DNA of 15,082 bases, taken from contig JBBRMQ010000088.1 of the NCBI GenBank assembly GCA_038230775.1, positions 1-15,082 of the forward strand. Reading direction: 5' to 3'. Numbering within the stretch: position 1 is the first letter of the stretch; each line of letters opens with the position of its first letter. The position numbers were made by a program, and so were the translations under genes. This document shows positions 1-5,898 of the stretch, piece after piece. The notes beneath the pieces are model-generated. The model was not told where the DNA came from. It searched no databases and saw only the letters and a program-made list of their open reading frames with translations. Origin of the DNA: JBBRMQ01 sp038230775 (GTDB taxonomy: Bacteria > Acidobacteriota > Thermoanaerobaculia > Gp7-AA8).

Positions 1-115
1 GACCTTCGCAGTCGAGAACATCTTCAATGAGCGCATCGAAGCCGGCGCGACGCCAGTTGTGACGCTGGGCCAGCCCCGCGCGTTTCGGGTGGGGGTGAGG
101 TACGGGTTTCGTTAG
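1..115 (+). CDS. TonB-dependent outer-membrane receptor, C-terminal end only
   Basis: Only the last 37 codons are present, read from base 2 to a TAG stop at 113-115. The tail contains NIFNERI, then TPVVTLGQPRAFRVGVRYGF followed by a final Arg. The pattern 'tlGqPRtfrvGvrygF' is the usual last beta-strand of TonB-dependent receptors, which import siderophores, cofactors or glycans across the outer membrane. Receptors of this family normally end on the aromatic residue; here one Arg follows it. The substrate cannot be judged from this piece. The stop codon falls inside a short degenerate repeat (112-149). The family call is fairly safe from the terminal motif, but nothing can be said about the plug or the rest of the barrel. 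Confidence 0.8.
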   Translation, partial: TFAVENIFNERIEAGATPVVTLGQPRAFRVGVRYGFR

Positions 116-149
116 GAAGTTGGGAAGTGAGAGTCAGGGAAGTCAGGGA
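112..149. repeat. short degenerate direct repeats overlapping a stop codon
   Basis: TTAGGAAG (112-119) is followed directly by TTGGGAAG (120-127), and a little later AGTCAGGGA occurs twice in tandem (132-140 and 141-149). The TAG stop of the upstream receptor is part of the first unit. It looks like a decayed relative of the tidier short tandem arrays elsewhere in this window, though this is weak on its own. Confidence 0.4.
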
Positions 150-186
150 TGACAGCAGGAACGCACATCCCAACTATCATCAACCA

Positions 187-480
187 ATGGGCTGGAAGAT
201 CGAGAAGCAGGCGGACGGAAAGTTCGCGATCTACTCCACCCGGCTCGACGACTACATCATCATCGACGCCGATCCGTTGCAGATCGCTCAGATCTACGCG
301 GAGAAAGGCGTGAAGGTTTACCTCGCCAGCGCCCGCATGCAACTGGCGCGCGAGACGCCGGTGTCGCCCGACGGCGAAGCGAAGATCGCCGCGAGTCGCG
401 ACCGCGGCGCGACGCCGAAAGAACCCGCCGCCACGCCCATCGGCGTCACCGGATTCACCCTCGGCGATCCCGACCTATGA
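187..480 (+). CDS. hypothetical protein, 97 aa
   Basis: I do not recognise this protein. The ATG at 187 gives a 97-residue soluble protein that opens MGWKIEKQADGKFAIYSTRL. A GTG at 127 would add 20 residues, but that stretch is encoded by repeat-like DNA, so 187 is preferred; neither start has a clear ribosome-binding site. The first ~55 residues look like a small folded domain: a short strand-rich part, then a helix around LQIAQIYAEKG. Residues after ~57 are rich in Ala, Pro, Arg and Thr and are probably disordered. There is no signal peptide, membrane segment or Cys. It lies 71 bp after the receptor stop on the same strand. Its stop TGA (478-480) overlaps an ATG at 477 that opens a 32-codon frame ending at 575. 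Confidence 0.55.
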   Translation: MGWKIEKQADGKFAIYSTRLDDYIIIDADPLQIAQIYAEKGVKVYLASARMQLARETPVSPDGEAKIAASRDRGATPKEPAATPIGVTGFTLGDPDL

Positions 481-575
481 TCAAGAAAGTCGCAGCGGGC
501 TCAAGGGAAGTCCTGCTGCAAGGGACTACGGAGCGTGGCCCAATTGGCGGCTGGCAGGGTTTGACGCGGTGTTGA

Positions 576-911
576 TCAGGAATTTTCATTGACCGACACT
601 CGCCAGTAGATCGCGGCGTTGAGCAGGATCACGAACGCGGCGATCGCGATCTCCAGACCGCGCGTCAGCCGCGTCGGATAGATCACGCGAAAGAGATAGC
701 GCTCGATGAACCCCTCGCTGTACGCGTGGCGCCGCAACGCGTTCTCGATCGAAGTGAGCGGGCACGTCCACTGAAACAGCTCGAGCAGAATGCCCCACGC
801 CATCGCCGGCAGATGAATCAGCGCGACCCGGCGCCGTCGCATCACCAGAAAGCCGCCGAAGGCGACGAAAAGGATGAACGCGAAGTGCAGGACCGCGACT
901 GCAGCGATCAT
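576..911 (-). CDS. DUF2784 family small membrane protein
   Basis: This is a 111-residue integral membrane protein of the DUF2784 family, whose function is unknown. Hallmarks are LHFAFILFVAFGGFLVMRRR near the N terminus, HLPAMAWGILLELFQW (residues 33-48), the strongly conserved CPLTSIEN (50-57), and GFIERYLFRVIYP (67-79). Three hydrophobic segments are visible at about 5-24, 33-48 and 86-103, and the length fits the family. The ATG at 911 was chosen because the family's conserved N-terminal helix starts there. That ATG overlaps the ligase stop in an ATGA arrangement (908-911), so the gene is probably translationally coupled to the D-Ala-D-Ala ligase. Longer readings starting upstream merely reread ligase DNA in another frame. 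Confidence 0.85.
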   Translation of the reverse strand: MIAAVAVLHFAFILFVAFGGFLVMRRRRVALIHLPAMAWGILLELFQWTCPLTSIENALRRHAYSEGFIERYLFRVIYPTRLTRGLEIAIAAFVILLNAAIYWRVSVNENS

Positions 912-1912
912 GAATGGACGGGATGACGCGCTCTGGCGAGCTCGATCTGCGTCTCGAGAAAGTTGCGGAACTCGATTCCCTCGACGCGCAGCTCCTGCGG
1001 CACTAAAGAGCTCGTGGTCATTCCCGGCAGCGTGTTCAGCTCGAGGAAGTAGATCCCGTCTTCGGCCGCCACGACATCGGTGCGCGAGTAGCCGTCGCAT
1101 CCGAGCGCGCGATGCGCGGCGAGCGCCGTTTGCTGCGCCTCTTCGGCCATGGATTCGGGGATGTTTGCCGGGCAGATCTCCCGCGTCCCTTTGCCGAGGT
1201 ATTTGCCGAGGTAGTCGAAGGAGCGGCCGGGGTCGACTTCGATTTCAAGAACGGGTAACGCGAACGCGCCCTCGCCCACGTCGACCACGCCGACCGTGAG
1301 CTCACGACCGGTGATGAACTGCTCGATGATGTACGGTACTTCGACCTTCTCGCTGAAATTGTCACCGCGCTCGACGAAGAAGAGACCGCGGCTTGATCCG
1401 CCCGCGAGCGGTTTCAGCACGACCTTGGGATGACGCTCGAGCATCTCCCGTGTCGCGCGCTGTAAATCTGCCGGCGACTTCACGATCCGCTCATCGGCCA
1501 TCTTCACTTTGCCGCGAACCGCGGCCTTGGCCAGGCCCTTGTCGAACGCCGCCGCGCTGGCGTCGGAACCCGAGCCGGTGAATGGGAGTCCGCGGGTCTC
1601 CATCATCTTCTGCACTGTGCCGTCTTCACCCTCGCCACCGTGGAGGGCGAGCACAAACACGGGATCGCTGACCGGAACCGTGTCGAGCGCCTGCTCGAGC
1701 GTCGGCCAGATGGCGGGGCGTTTCGGATGAAAGTCGGCTTCGAACGGATCCCGATGGCTCAGCAGGTCATCGATGGCGACATCGTGGACTTCGCCCCCCG
1801 GCGTCCAGAACCAGGCGAGAGAGGAGCCGAGCGTGCGAACGATGTTCTGGGCGGAAGCGACGGAGACGTGGCGTTCGTCGGAACGCCCGCCGAAGAGAAC
1901 TATGTTGGACAT
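908..1912 (-). CDS. ddl: D-alanine--D-alanine ligase
   Basis: This 334-residue cytoplasmic ATP-grasp ligase joins two D-Ala molecules using ATP, supplying the dipeptide for peptidoglycan precursors. Visible family motifs, in order, are FGGRSDERHVSVASA at the N terminus (the GGxSxEhxVS site), LALHGGEGEDGTVQ, GLPFTGSGSDASAAAFDK, the ATP-binding VVLKPLAGGSSRG, and the C-terminal metal/substrate motif YFLELNTLPGMT. The start is set at ATG 1912 (MSNIVLFGG), which gives the normal family N terminus. The frame stays open to 2011, but the extra 33 residues come from a REP-like palindrome and are not family sequence. No strong Shine-Dalgarno precedes 1912. The stop overlaps the DUF2784 start by 4 bp, so the two form a tight transcription unit. 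Confidence 0.95.
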   Translation of the reverse strand: MSNIVLFGGRSDERHVSVASAQNIVRTLGSSLAWFWTPGGEVHDVAIDDLLSHRDPFEADFHPKRPAIWPTLEQALDTVPVSDPVFVLALHGGEGEDGTVQKMMETRGLPFTGSGSDASAAAFDKGLAKAAVRGKVKMADERIVKSPADLQRATREMLERHPKVVLKPLAGGSSRGLFFVERGDNFSEKVEVPYIIEQFITGRELTVGVVDVGEGAFALPVLEIEVDPGRSFDYLGKYLGKGTREICPANIPESMAEEAQQTALAAHRALGCDGYSRTDVVAAEDGIYFLELNTLPGMTTSSLVPQELRVEGIEFRNFLETQIELARARHPVHS

Positions 1913-1945
1913 GCGTCGCGAGACTGCAAAAGGTTCGCCGGGAGC

Positions 1946-1999
1946 GCCCCTCATCCGCCCTTCGGGCACCTTCTCCCCGCACGCGGGGAGAAGGGCTAC
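1946..1999 (-). repeat. REP-like palindromic element, copy 1
   Basis: Read on the minus strand, this starts with a GTAG head (1996-1999), followed by a stem of CTTCTCCCCGC against GCGGGGAGAAG (centred near 1981) and a second small hairpin around GCCCTTCGGGC (1957-1967). It closely matches copy 2 at 2032-2086 in the opposite orientation. The 'cccctcaccc...ctctccccgc' type of palindrome is a widespread bacterial intergenic repeat. Confidence 0.85.
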
Positions 2000-2031
2000 T
2001 AACTCATTCACCGCTCGCGCTAACTAGGTTC

Positions 2032-2086
2032 GTAGCCCCTCGCCCCGCGGAGCGGGGAGAGGGTGGCCGAAGGCCGGGTGAGGGGC
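2032..2086 (+). repeat. REP-like palindromic element, copy 2
   Basis: It has a GTAG head at 2032-2035. The outer arms GCCCCTC (2035-2041) and GAGGGGC (2080-2086) enclose two inner hairpins, CCCCGCGGAGCGGGG and GGCCGAAGGCC. Copy 1 lies 32 bp away in inverted orientation, so the two GTAG heads face each other as in the paired REPs (BIMEs) of enterobacteria. The pair fills most of the 184-bp gap between the zinc-ribbon gene and ddl, and could form a large hairpin in the transcript. Confidence 0.85.
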
Positions 2087-2096
2087 CGTGCGGCCG

Positions 2097-2726
2097 CTAG
2101 TATTTCCCACCGCACTCCGGACAGAACTTCGGCGATCCTTCCACCTGATGGCCGCAGGACGCGCATTGTTTCGAGGCGGCGAGAGCGCCGCCGCAGTCGT
2201 GGCAGAACTTTCCGCCCTGCGTCTTGGCGCCGCAGTGCGGGCAGACGGCGCCGGAGACGTGTTCGACTTTGCGCGACTTCAGCCAGTCGACTTCGCGCGC
2301 CTTTGCCTGCACCTGCTCGCGCGCCGCATCGGCCTGCGCCGCGGCCATCTCTTCGTCTAGATCGGGTGCGCAGGTCTCGCAGAGGCCGGCCTTCTTGTTC
2401 CAGCAAACCGGCTGGCAGACCCAGTTGCCGCATCGCGTGCATTGCTTGAATATGGGAGCGATCTCGGTGACGGCTTCCTTGAGCGCGGCATCGTGGGCGC
2501 CGCCGCCGATGGCGCGCTGCACTTCGTACGAGCTGTTGGCGACGCTGTTGAACACGCCTCCGAAAAGGCTTCCGGCGACGCGCGCGGCGGAGCCGAGCAT
2601 GCCGACCGTCGAGGCCTTGAAGCTCGACATGTAGCCGTTCTGACATTTCTCGCAGAAAAACTTGAACTGAAATCCGCGATCGGTCGATAGGTCTTCGTAA
2701 TTTCCGGTAAAAGGAATCGATGCCAT
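2097..2726 (-). CDS. zinc-ribbon protein with C-terminal double zinc ribbon
   Basis: This is a 209-residue, probably cytoplasmic protein with many Cys pairs. C25xxC28 stands alone near the N terminus. C96xxC99, C104/C108 and C116xxC119 form a central cluster. C162xxC165 with C175xxC178, then C188xxC191 with C202xxC205, form two consecutive zinc ribbons that end the protein (FCPECGGKY). A small-residue, weakly hydrophobic stretch lies at about 41-65, and an Ala/Glu/Arg-rich helix, possibly a coiled coil, lies at about 123-155. The function is unknown; ribbons of this type usually mediate protein or nucleic-acid contacts. The ATG at 2726 is only 14 bp from the likely start of the divergent membrane protein. 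It lies upstream of ddl on the same strand, separated from it by the two REP-like elements. Confidence 0.8.
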   Translation of the reverse strand: MASIPFTGNYEDLSTDRGFQFKFFCEKCQNGYMSSFKASTVGMLGSAARVAGSLFGGVFNSVANSSYEVQRAIGGGAHDAALKEAVTEIAPIFKQCTRCGNWVCQPVCWNKKAGLCETCAPDLDEEMAAAQADAAREQVQAKAREVDWLKSRKVEHVSGAVCPHCGAKTQGGKFCHDCGGALAASKQCASCGHQVEGSPKFCPECGGKY

Positions 2727-2740
2727 GGTGGGACGATATT

Positions 2741-4699
2741 ATGACGGACGAGGTGACGAAGAGCCACGCCTGGGTCGCGCTCCTCTTCATCGTCCTGTCG
2801 GCGGTGATGACGTGGCCACTCGTCTACAACATCGACCGCGCGGTGTCCTGGCCGGGCGATCCGTTCATCAACGCCTGGATTCTCGACTGGGACTGGTACG
2901 CCACGTTTCACCAGCCGCTGGCGCTCTTCGAGGCCAGCGCCTTTCATCCGGCGCATGACTCGCTGGCCTACAGCGAGAATCTGTACGGCATCGCATTGTT
3001 GCTCTTTCCGCTTCGCGCGATTGGTGTAACGCCGCTCGCGGCATACAACGTCGCGATGCTCGCGGGCTACGCGTTCTCGGGCTTCGCCGCGTATCTGTTA
3101 GGCCGTCACGTCACCGGATCGATCTGGGCCGGCATCGCGGCGGGCGTGTTCTACGCGTTCCTGCCGTTTCGCTTCACGCACGCGTCCCACGTGCAGCACG
3201 TGTGGGGCGGATGGCTGCCGATGCTGCTGCTGATGCTGTTCCGTTACGCCGAGCATCCCCGATGGGGACGAGCCGCCGCGTTCGGAGCGGTGTTCCTGAT
3301 GAACGGACTGACGAACATTCACGCGCTGCTGTTCGGCACGGTCGCGATCGCGGCCACCGTGCTGATCGTTCGTCCGCGCATTGTGCCGCTCGTGGTCTGC
3401 ACCGCGATCGCCGGCGCCATGCTCTTGCCGTTTCTTCTGCCGTACATTGACGTCGCGAGGCTGTATGGAATGCAGCGTGGCTGGCGCGAGACGCGGCTCT
3501 TCTCCGCTCGACCGGGCGACTGGCTCGTCAGCAACAACCTCAATCACCTCTATCGCGTTCTAGACGACACGACAGTGAATCCGGAGCGCTGGCTGTTTCC
3601 CGGCGCGCTCGCGTTGCTCATCAGCGCGTTCGCGGTGATGTCGCGCAGCAAGGCCGCGGCGACCGCGCTCCTGTGGATCGTGATGGGCTTCATCGGATCG
3701 CTCGGCACCCACAACATCTTTCACCGCTTCCTGTTTCGGCACCTGATCGGGTTCCGCGCCATCCGCGTGCCGGCGCGCTGGGCGATGATCACCTACGCCG
3801 GCCTGGCCCTCGCCATCGCCCTCGGCACCGCCGTTCTGTCGCGGCGGCGTGCGTGGATCGGCGCCGTCATTGCGGTCGCATTCGCAATCGAGATGTGGAG
3901 TGGTCCGATCCTCTGGTACATGGCGGTGCCCGAACCCGCGCCCGTCGATCCTTGGCTCGCGGAGACGAAACCGAGGGCGATCGTGCATCTGCCGATCGGC
4001 GGCGACATCGAGTACTCGTACATGCTCGGCGCTACGACGCACCATCGGCCGATGCTCAACGGCGTCTCGGGCTTTGCACCGCCGCAATTCGTTCATCTCG
4101 CCGCCGCGTCGCATCGCGAGCCGATTCCCGAGCGCTTCCTCGACGAGCTGATTCGAGCGGGTTGTGAGCTGATCATCGTTCACGCCGACTTCACCAGCGC
4201 GACGACGAGGCAGTGGCTGGCGGCCGAACTGGGGCGCGGTCACATCGCCTTCGTGCGTCGCTTCGACGGTGGACTGAACGGCGACTGGGTCTTTCACATC
4301 GGGAGGACGCGACCGGCGATGCCCGTTCCGTTGCAGGCGTTTCTGGCCGGCGGGCCGACGTTCAACGACCTGCCGTTCGGCTATCTCGATGAACCACTGC
4401 CCGGAGCGAAAGTGATCACCGGCGCGACGTTCTCCGGCTGGGCGATGTCGGCGTACGGCGTCCGCGAGGTCAATCTGCTGTTCAACAACGGGCTCGTTCG
4501 AATGAAGGCCGAGCCGTATGCGAACCCGTATCTGAACCGCGTGTTTCCGTTTTACGACGCCTCGACGCGGCCCGCCTTCGCGCTCAAGGTTCCGGCGAGG
4601 CCGGGGAACGTCTGGCGCCAGACCGACGTGCAGACGGAGATCATCGACGGCCACGGGCGGCGGGTCCTCCTGCCGGACCGCTTCATCGAATGGGAGTGA
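2741..4699 (+). CDS. polytopic membrane protein, GT-C glycosyltransferase-like
   Basis: From ATG 2741 (GTGGG lies ~10 bp upstream) the protein has 652 residues; an ATG at 2720 would add seven. Roughly ten hydrophobic segments fill residues 12-390, followed by a ~260-residue soluble C-terminal part. The first loop, WPGDPFINAWILDWDWY (37-53), puts an acidic residue (D40) after the first helix. This is the layout of GT-C enzymes, which use polyprenyl-phosphate sugar donors and act on the outer face of the inner membrane. Many Acidobacteriota proteins of this shape are annotated only as hypothetical or as YfhO/PMT-like. The donor and acceptor cannot be inferred. DUF2911 begins 29 bp downstream on the same strand, so co-transcription is likely. 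The membrane-protein call is sure; the glycosyltransferase role is moderate. Confidence 0.7.
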   Translation: MTDEVTKSHAWVALLFIVLSAVMTWPLVYNIDRAVSWPGDPFINAWILDWDWYATFHQPLALFEASAFHPAHDSLAYSENLYGIALLLFPLRAIGVTPLAAYNVAMLAGYAFSGFAAYLLGRHVTGSIWAGIAAGVFYAFLPFRFTHASHVQHVWGGWLPMLLLMLFRYAEHPRWGRAAAFGAVFLMNGLTNIHALLFGTVAIAATVLIVRPRIVPLVVCTAIAGAMLLPFLLPYIDVARLYGMQRGWRETRLFSARPGDWLVSNNLNHLYRVLDDTTVNPERWLFPGALALLISAFAVMSRSKAAATALLWIVMGFIGSLGTHNIFHRFLFRHLIGFRAIRVPARWAMITYAGLALAIALGTAVLSRRRAWIGAVIAVAFAIEMWSGPILWYMAVPEPAPVDPWLAETKPRAIVHLPIGGDIEYSYMLGATTHHRPMLNGVSGFAPPQFVHLAAASHREPIPERFLDELIRAGCELIIVHADFTSATTRQWLAAELGRGHIAFVRRFDGGLNGDWVFHIGRTRPAMPVPLQAFLAGGPTFNDLPFGYLDEPLPGAKVITGATFSGWAMSAYGVREVNLLFNNGLVRMKAEPYANPYLNRVFPFYDASTRPAFALKVPARPGNVWRQTDVQTEIIDGHGRRVLLPDRFIEWE

Positions 4700-4716
4700 T
4701 GCTACGATCCCGCGAA

Positions 4717-4722
4717 AAGGAG
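4717..4722 (+). promoter_or_regulatory. ribosome-binding site deciding the DUF2911 start
   Basis: AAGGAG lies 6 nt before the ATG at 4729. This fixes the start there rather than at the in-frame ATG at 4690, which overlaps the end of the upstream gene. Confidence 0.85.
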
Positions 4723-4728
4723 ATTTTC

Positions 4729-5568
4729 ATGCGCAAAGCAGCACTCATTCTTCTCGCGGCGCTGCCGGTGATGGCCCAGACGGCCACTCCGCAGCTTCGC
4801 CTTCCCCGCGTCAGCCCCGATCAGACGCTCAAGCAGACCGTCGGCCTGACCGACATCACGATCACCTACAGCCGGCCGGCGGTGAAAGGTCGTGCGATCT
4901 GGGGCGCGCTCGTCCCGTACGAAAAAGTGTGGCGCACCGGTGCCAACGACGCGACGACGATCACGTTCAGCGACGACGTCACGATCAACGGACAGGCGCT
5001 GCCGAAAGGCTCGTACAGCCTGCACACCATCCCCGGCCAGAACGAGTGGACGATCATCTTCAACAAGACCGCGAAGCAGTGGGGATCGTTCAACTACGAC
5101 GCGGCGCAGGATGCTCTTCGCGTGAAGGCGAAGCCGGAGGCGTCGCCGTTCCACGAATGGATGACGTTCGACTTCGCGCAGCTCTCGACGGATTCGGCGA
5201 CGGTCGCCCTTCGCTGGGAGAAGCTCGCTGTTCCCTTCACGATCGGAACCGGCACGTCGGCGAAGGTGATGGCCGACATCCGCACCTCCCTCACCTCGAC
5301 CAAGTCCGACGACTGGCGCACCCCGTATCGCGCGGCATCGTTCGTCGTGGACAACGGCATGCCCGTCGATGAAGCTTCGAAGTGGGTCGATCAGTCGATC
5401 AAGGCGGACGAGAACATCAACAACCTGTATCTCAAGGCCCGTCTGCAGGCGCGTCAGGGCGACAAGGCGGGCGCGATGGCAACCGCGGAGAAAGCGATCG
5501 CGAAGGCCGGTCCGAAGGACGCCGAGGAAGTGACCGAGATCCGGAAGACGATGTCGACCTGGAAGTAG
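4729..5568 (+). CDS. secreted DUF2911 family protein
   Basis: This is a 279-residue exported protein. A signal peptide covers residues 1-16 (MRKAALILLAALPVMA, cleavage before QTATP). The DUF2911 core follows at about 20-170, with the family signatures YSRPAVKGRAIWG, LVPYEKVWRTGAND, LPKGSYSLHTIP and WTIIFNK. Residues ~190-279 are helical and TPR-like (NLYLKARLQARQGDKAGAM...). DUF2911 is common in Bacteroidota and Acidobacteriota and has no established biochemical role. A strong ribosome-binding site sets the start. The stop codon TAG (5566-5568) is also the first three bases of a ten-unit tandem repeat, so the gene ends exactly where the array begins. The start lies 29 bp after the membrane-protein stop. 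Confidence 0.9.
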   Translation: MRKAALILLAALPVMAQTATPQLRLPRVSPDQTLKQTVGLTDITITYSRPAVKGRAIWGALVPYEKVWRTGANDATTITFSDDVTINGQALPKGSYSLHTIPGQNEWTIIFNKTAKQWGSFNYDAAQDALRVKAKPEASPFHEWMTFDFAQLSTDSATVALRWEKLAVPFTIGTGTSAKVMADIRTSLTSTKSDDWRTPYRAASFVVDNGMPVDEASKWVDQSIKADENINNLYLKARLQARQGDKAGAMATAEKAIAKAGPKDAEEVTEIRKTMSTWK

Positions 5569-5809
5569 AACCCCAGGCTTCTGTGTGCAGTAGAGCCCCC
5601 GGCTTCTGCGTGAAGTAGAGCCGCAGGCTTCTGTGTGAAGTAGAGCCCGAGGCTTCTGTGTGAGTAGAGCCCCACGCTTCTGTGTGAAGTAGAGCCCGAG
5701 GCTTCTGTGTGAGTAGAACCCACGCTTCTGTGTGAGTAGAGCCCCACGCTTCTGTGTGAAGTAGAGCCCGAGGCTTCTGTGTGAGTAGAGCCCCACGCTT
5801 CTGTGTGAG
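5566..5809. repeat. ten-unit 23-25-bp tandem array with mini-hairpins
   Basis: Units start with TAG at 5566, 5591, 5616, 5641, 5665, 5690, 5714, 5737, 5762 and 5786, with no unique spacers. The consensus is TAGAGCCC, then GAGGCTTC or CACGCTTC, then TGTGTGA(A)G. Most units can fold a small stem, AGCC-nnn-GGCT. Two subtypes, 'CCGAGG' and 'CCCACG', alternate in the later units (4 to 10). The preceding base is usually G, giving a GTAG head like that of REP elements. The array lies between convergent genes, abuts the inverted repeat at 5799-5884, and with it fills the 330-bp gap at 5569-5898. Confidence 0.95.
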
Positions 5810-5884
5810 GACCGGCTTCAGCCGGTCACGTCGTGCCGGTCAGAGAGAAAGACGTGACCGGCTGAAGCCGGTCCTCACACAGAA
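5799..5884. repeat. 34-bp perfect inverted repeat between convergent genes
   Basis: Arms 5799-5832 and 5851-5884 are exact reverse complements, separated by 18 nt. Each arm also holds an internal palindrome, ACCGGCTTCAGCCGGT. The left arm begins with TTCTGTGTGAG, the same bases that end each unit of the adjoining array. The position between the DUF2911 and PIG-L stops would suit a bidirectional terminator, but there is no clear T-tract, so it is called a repeat. Confidence 0.9.
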
Positions 5885-5898
5885 TCTCTCCCGCCCGG

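Noticed and set aside
481..575. tRNA or structured RNA in the gap before DUF2784
   Set aside because: Only a 5-bp stem (AGTCC/GGACT) is visible; no cloverleaf and no T-tract.
1913..2011. N-terminal extension of Ddl
   Set aside because: It is encoded by a REP-like palindrome and the family N terminus begins at 1912.
3560..4654. 364-codon frame antisense to the membrane protein
   Set aside because: Arg/His/Gly-rich shadow; the forward frame has clear membrane helices.
4702..5796. Long minus-strand frame reading Gly-Leu-Tyr-Ser-His-Arg-type repeats
   Set aside because: It is the translation of the tandem array plus the antisense of DUF2911; the real gene on the other strand has a signal peptide, family motifs and a ribosome-binding site.
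5566..5809. CRISPR array
   Set aside because: Units are directly joined without unique spacers, only 23-25 bp long, and no cas gene is present.
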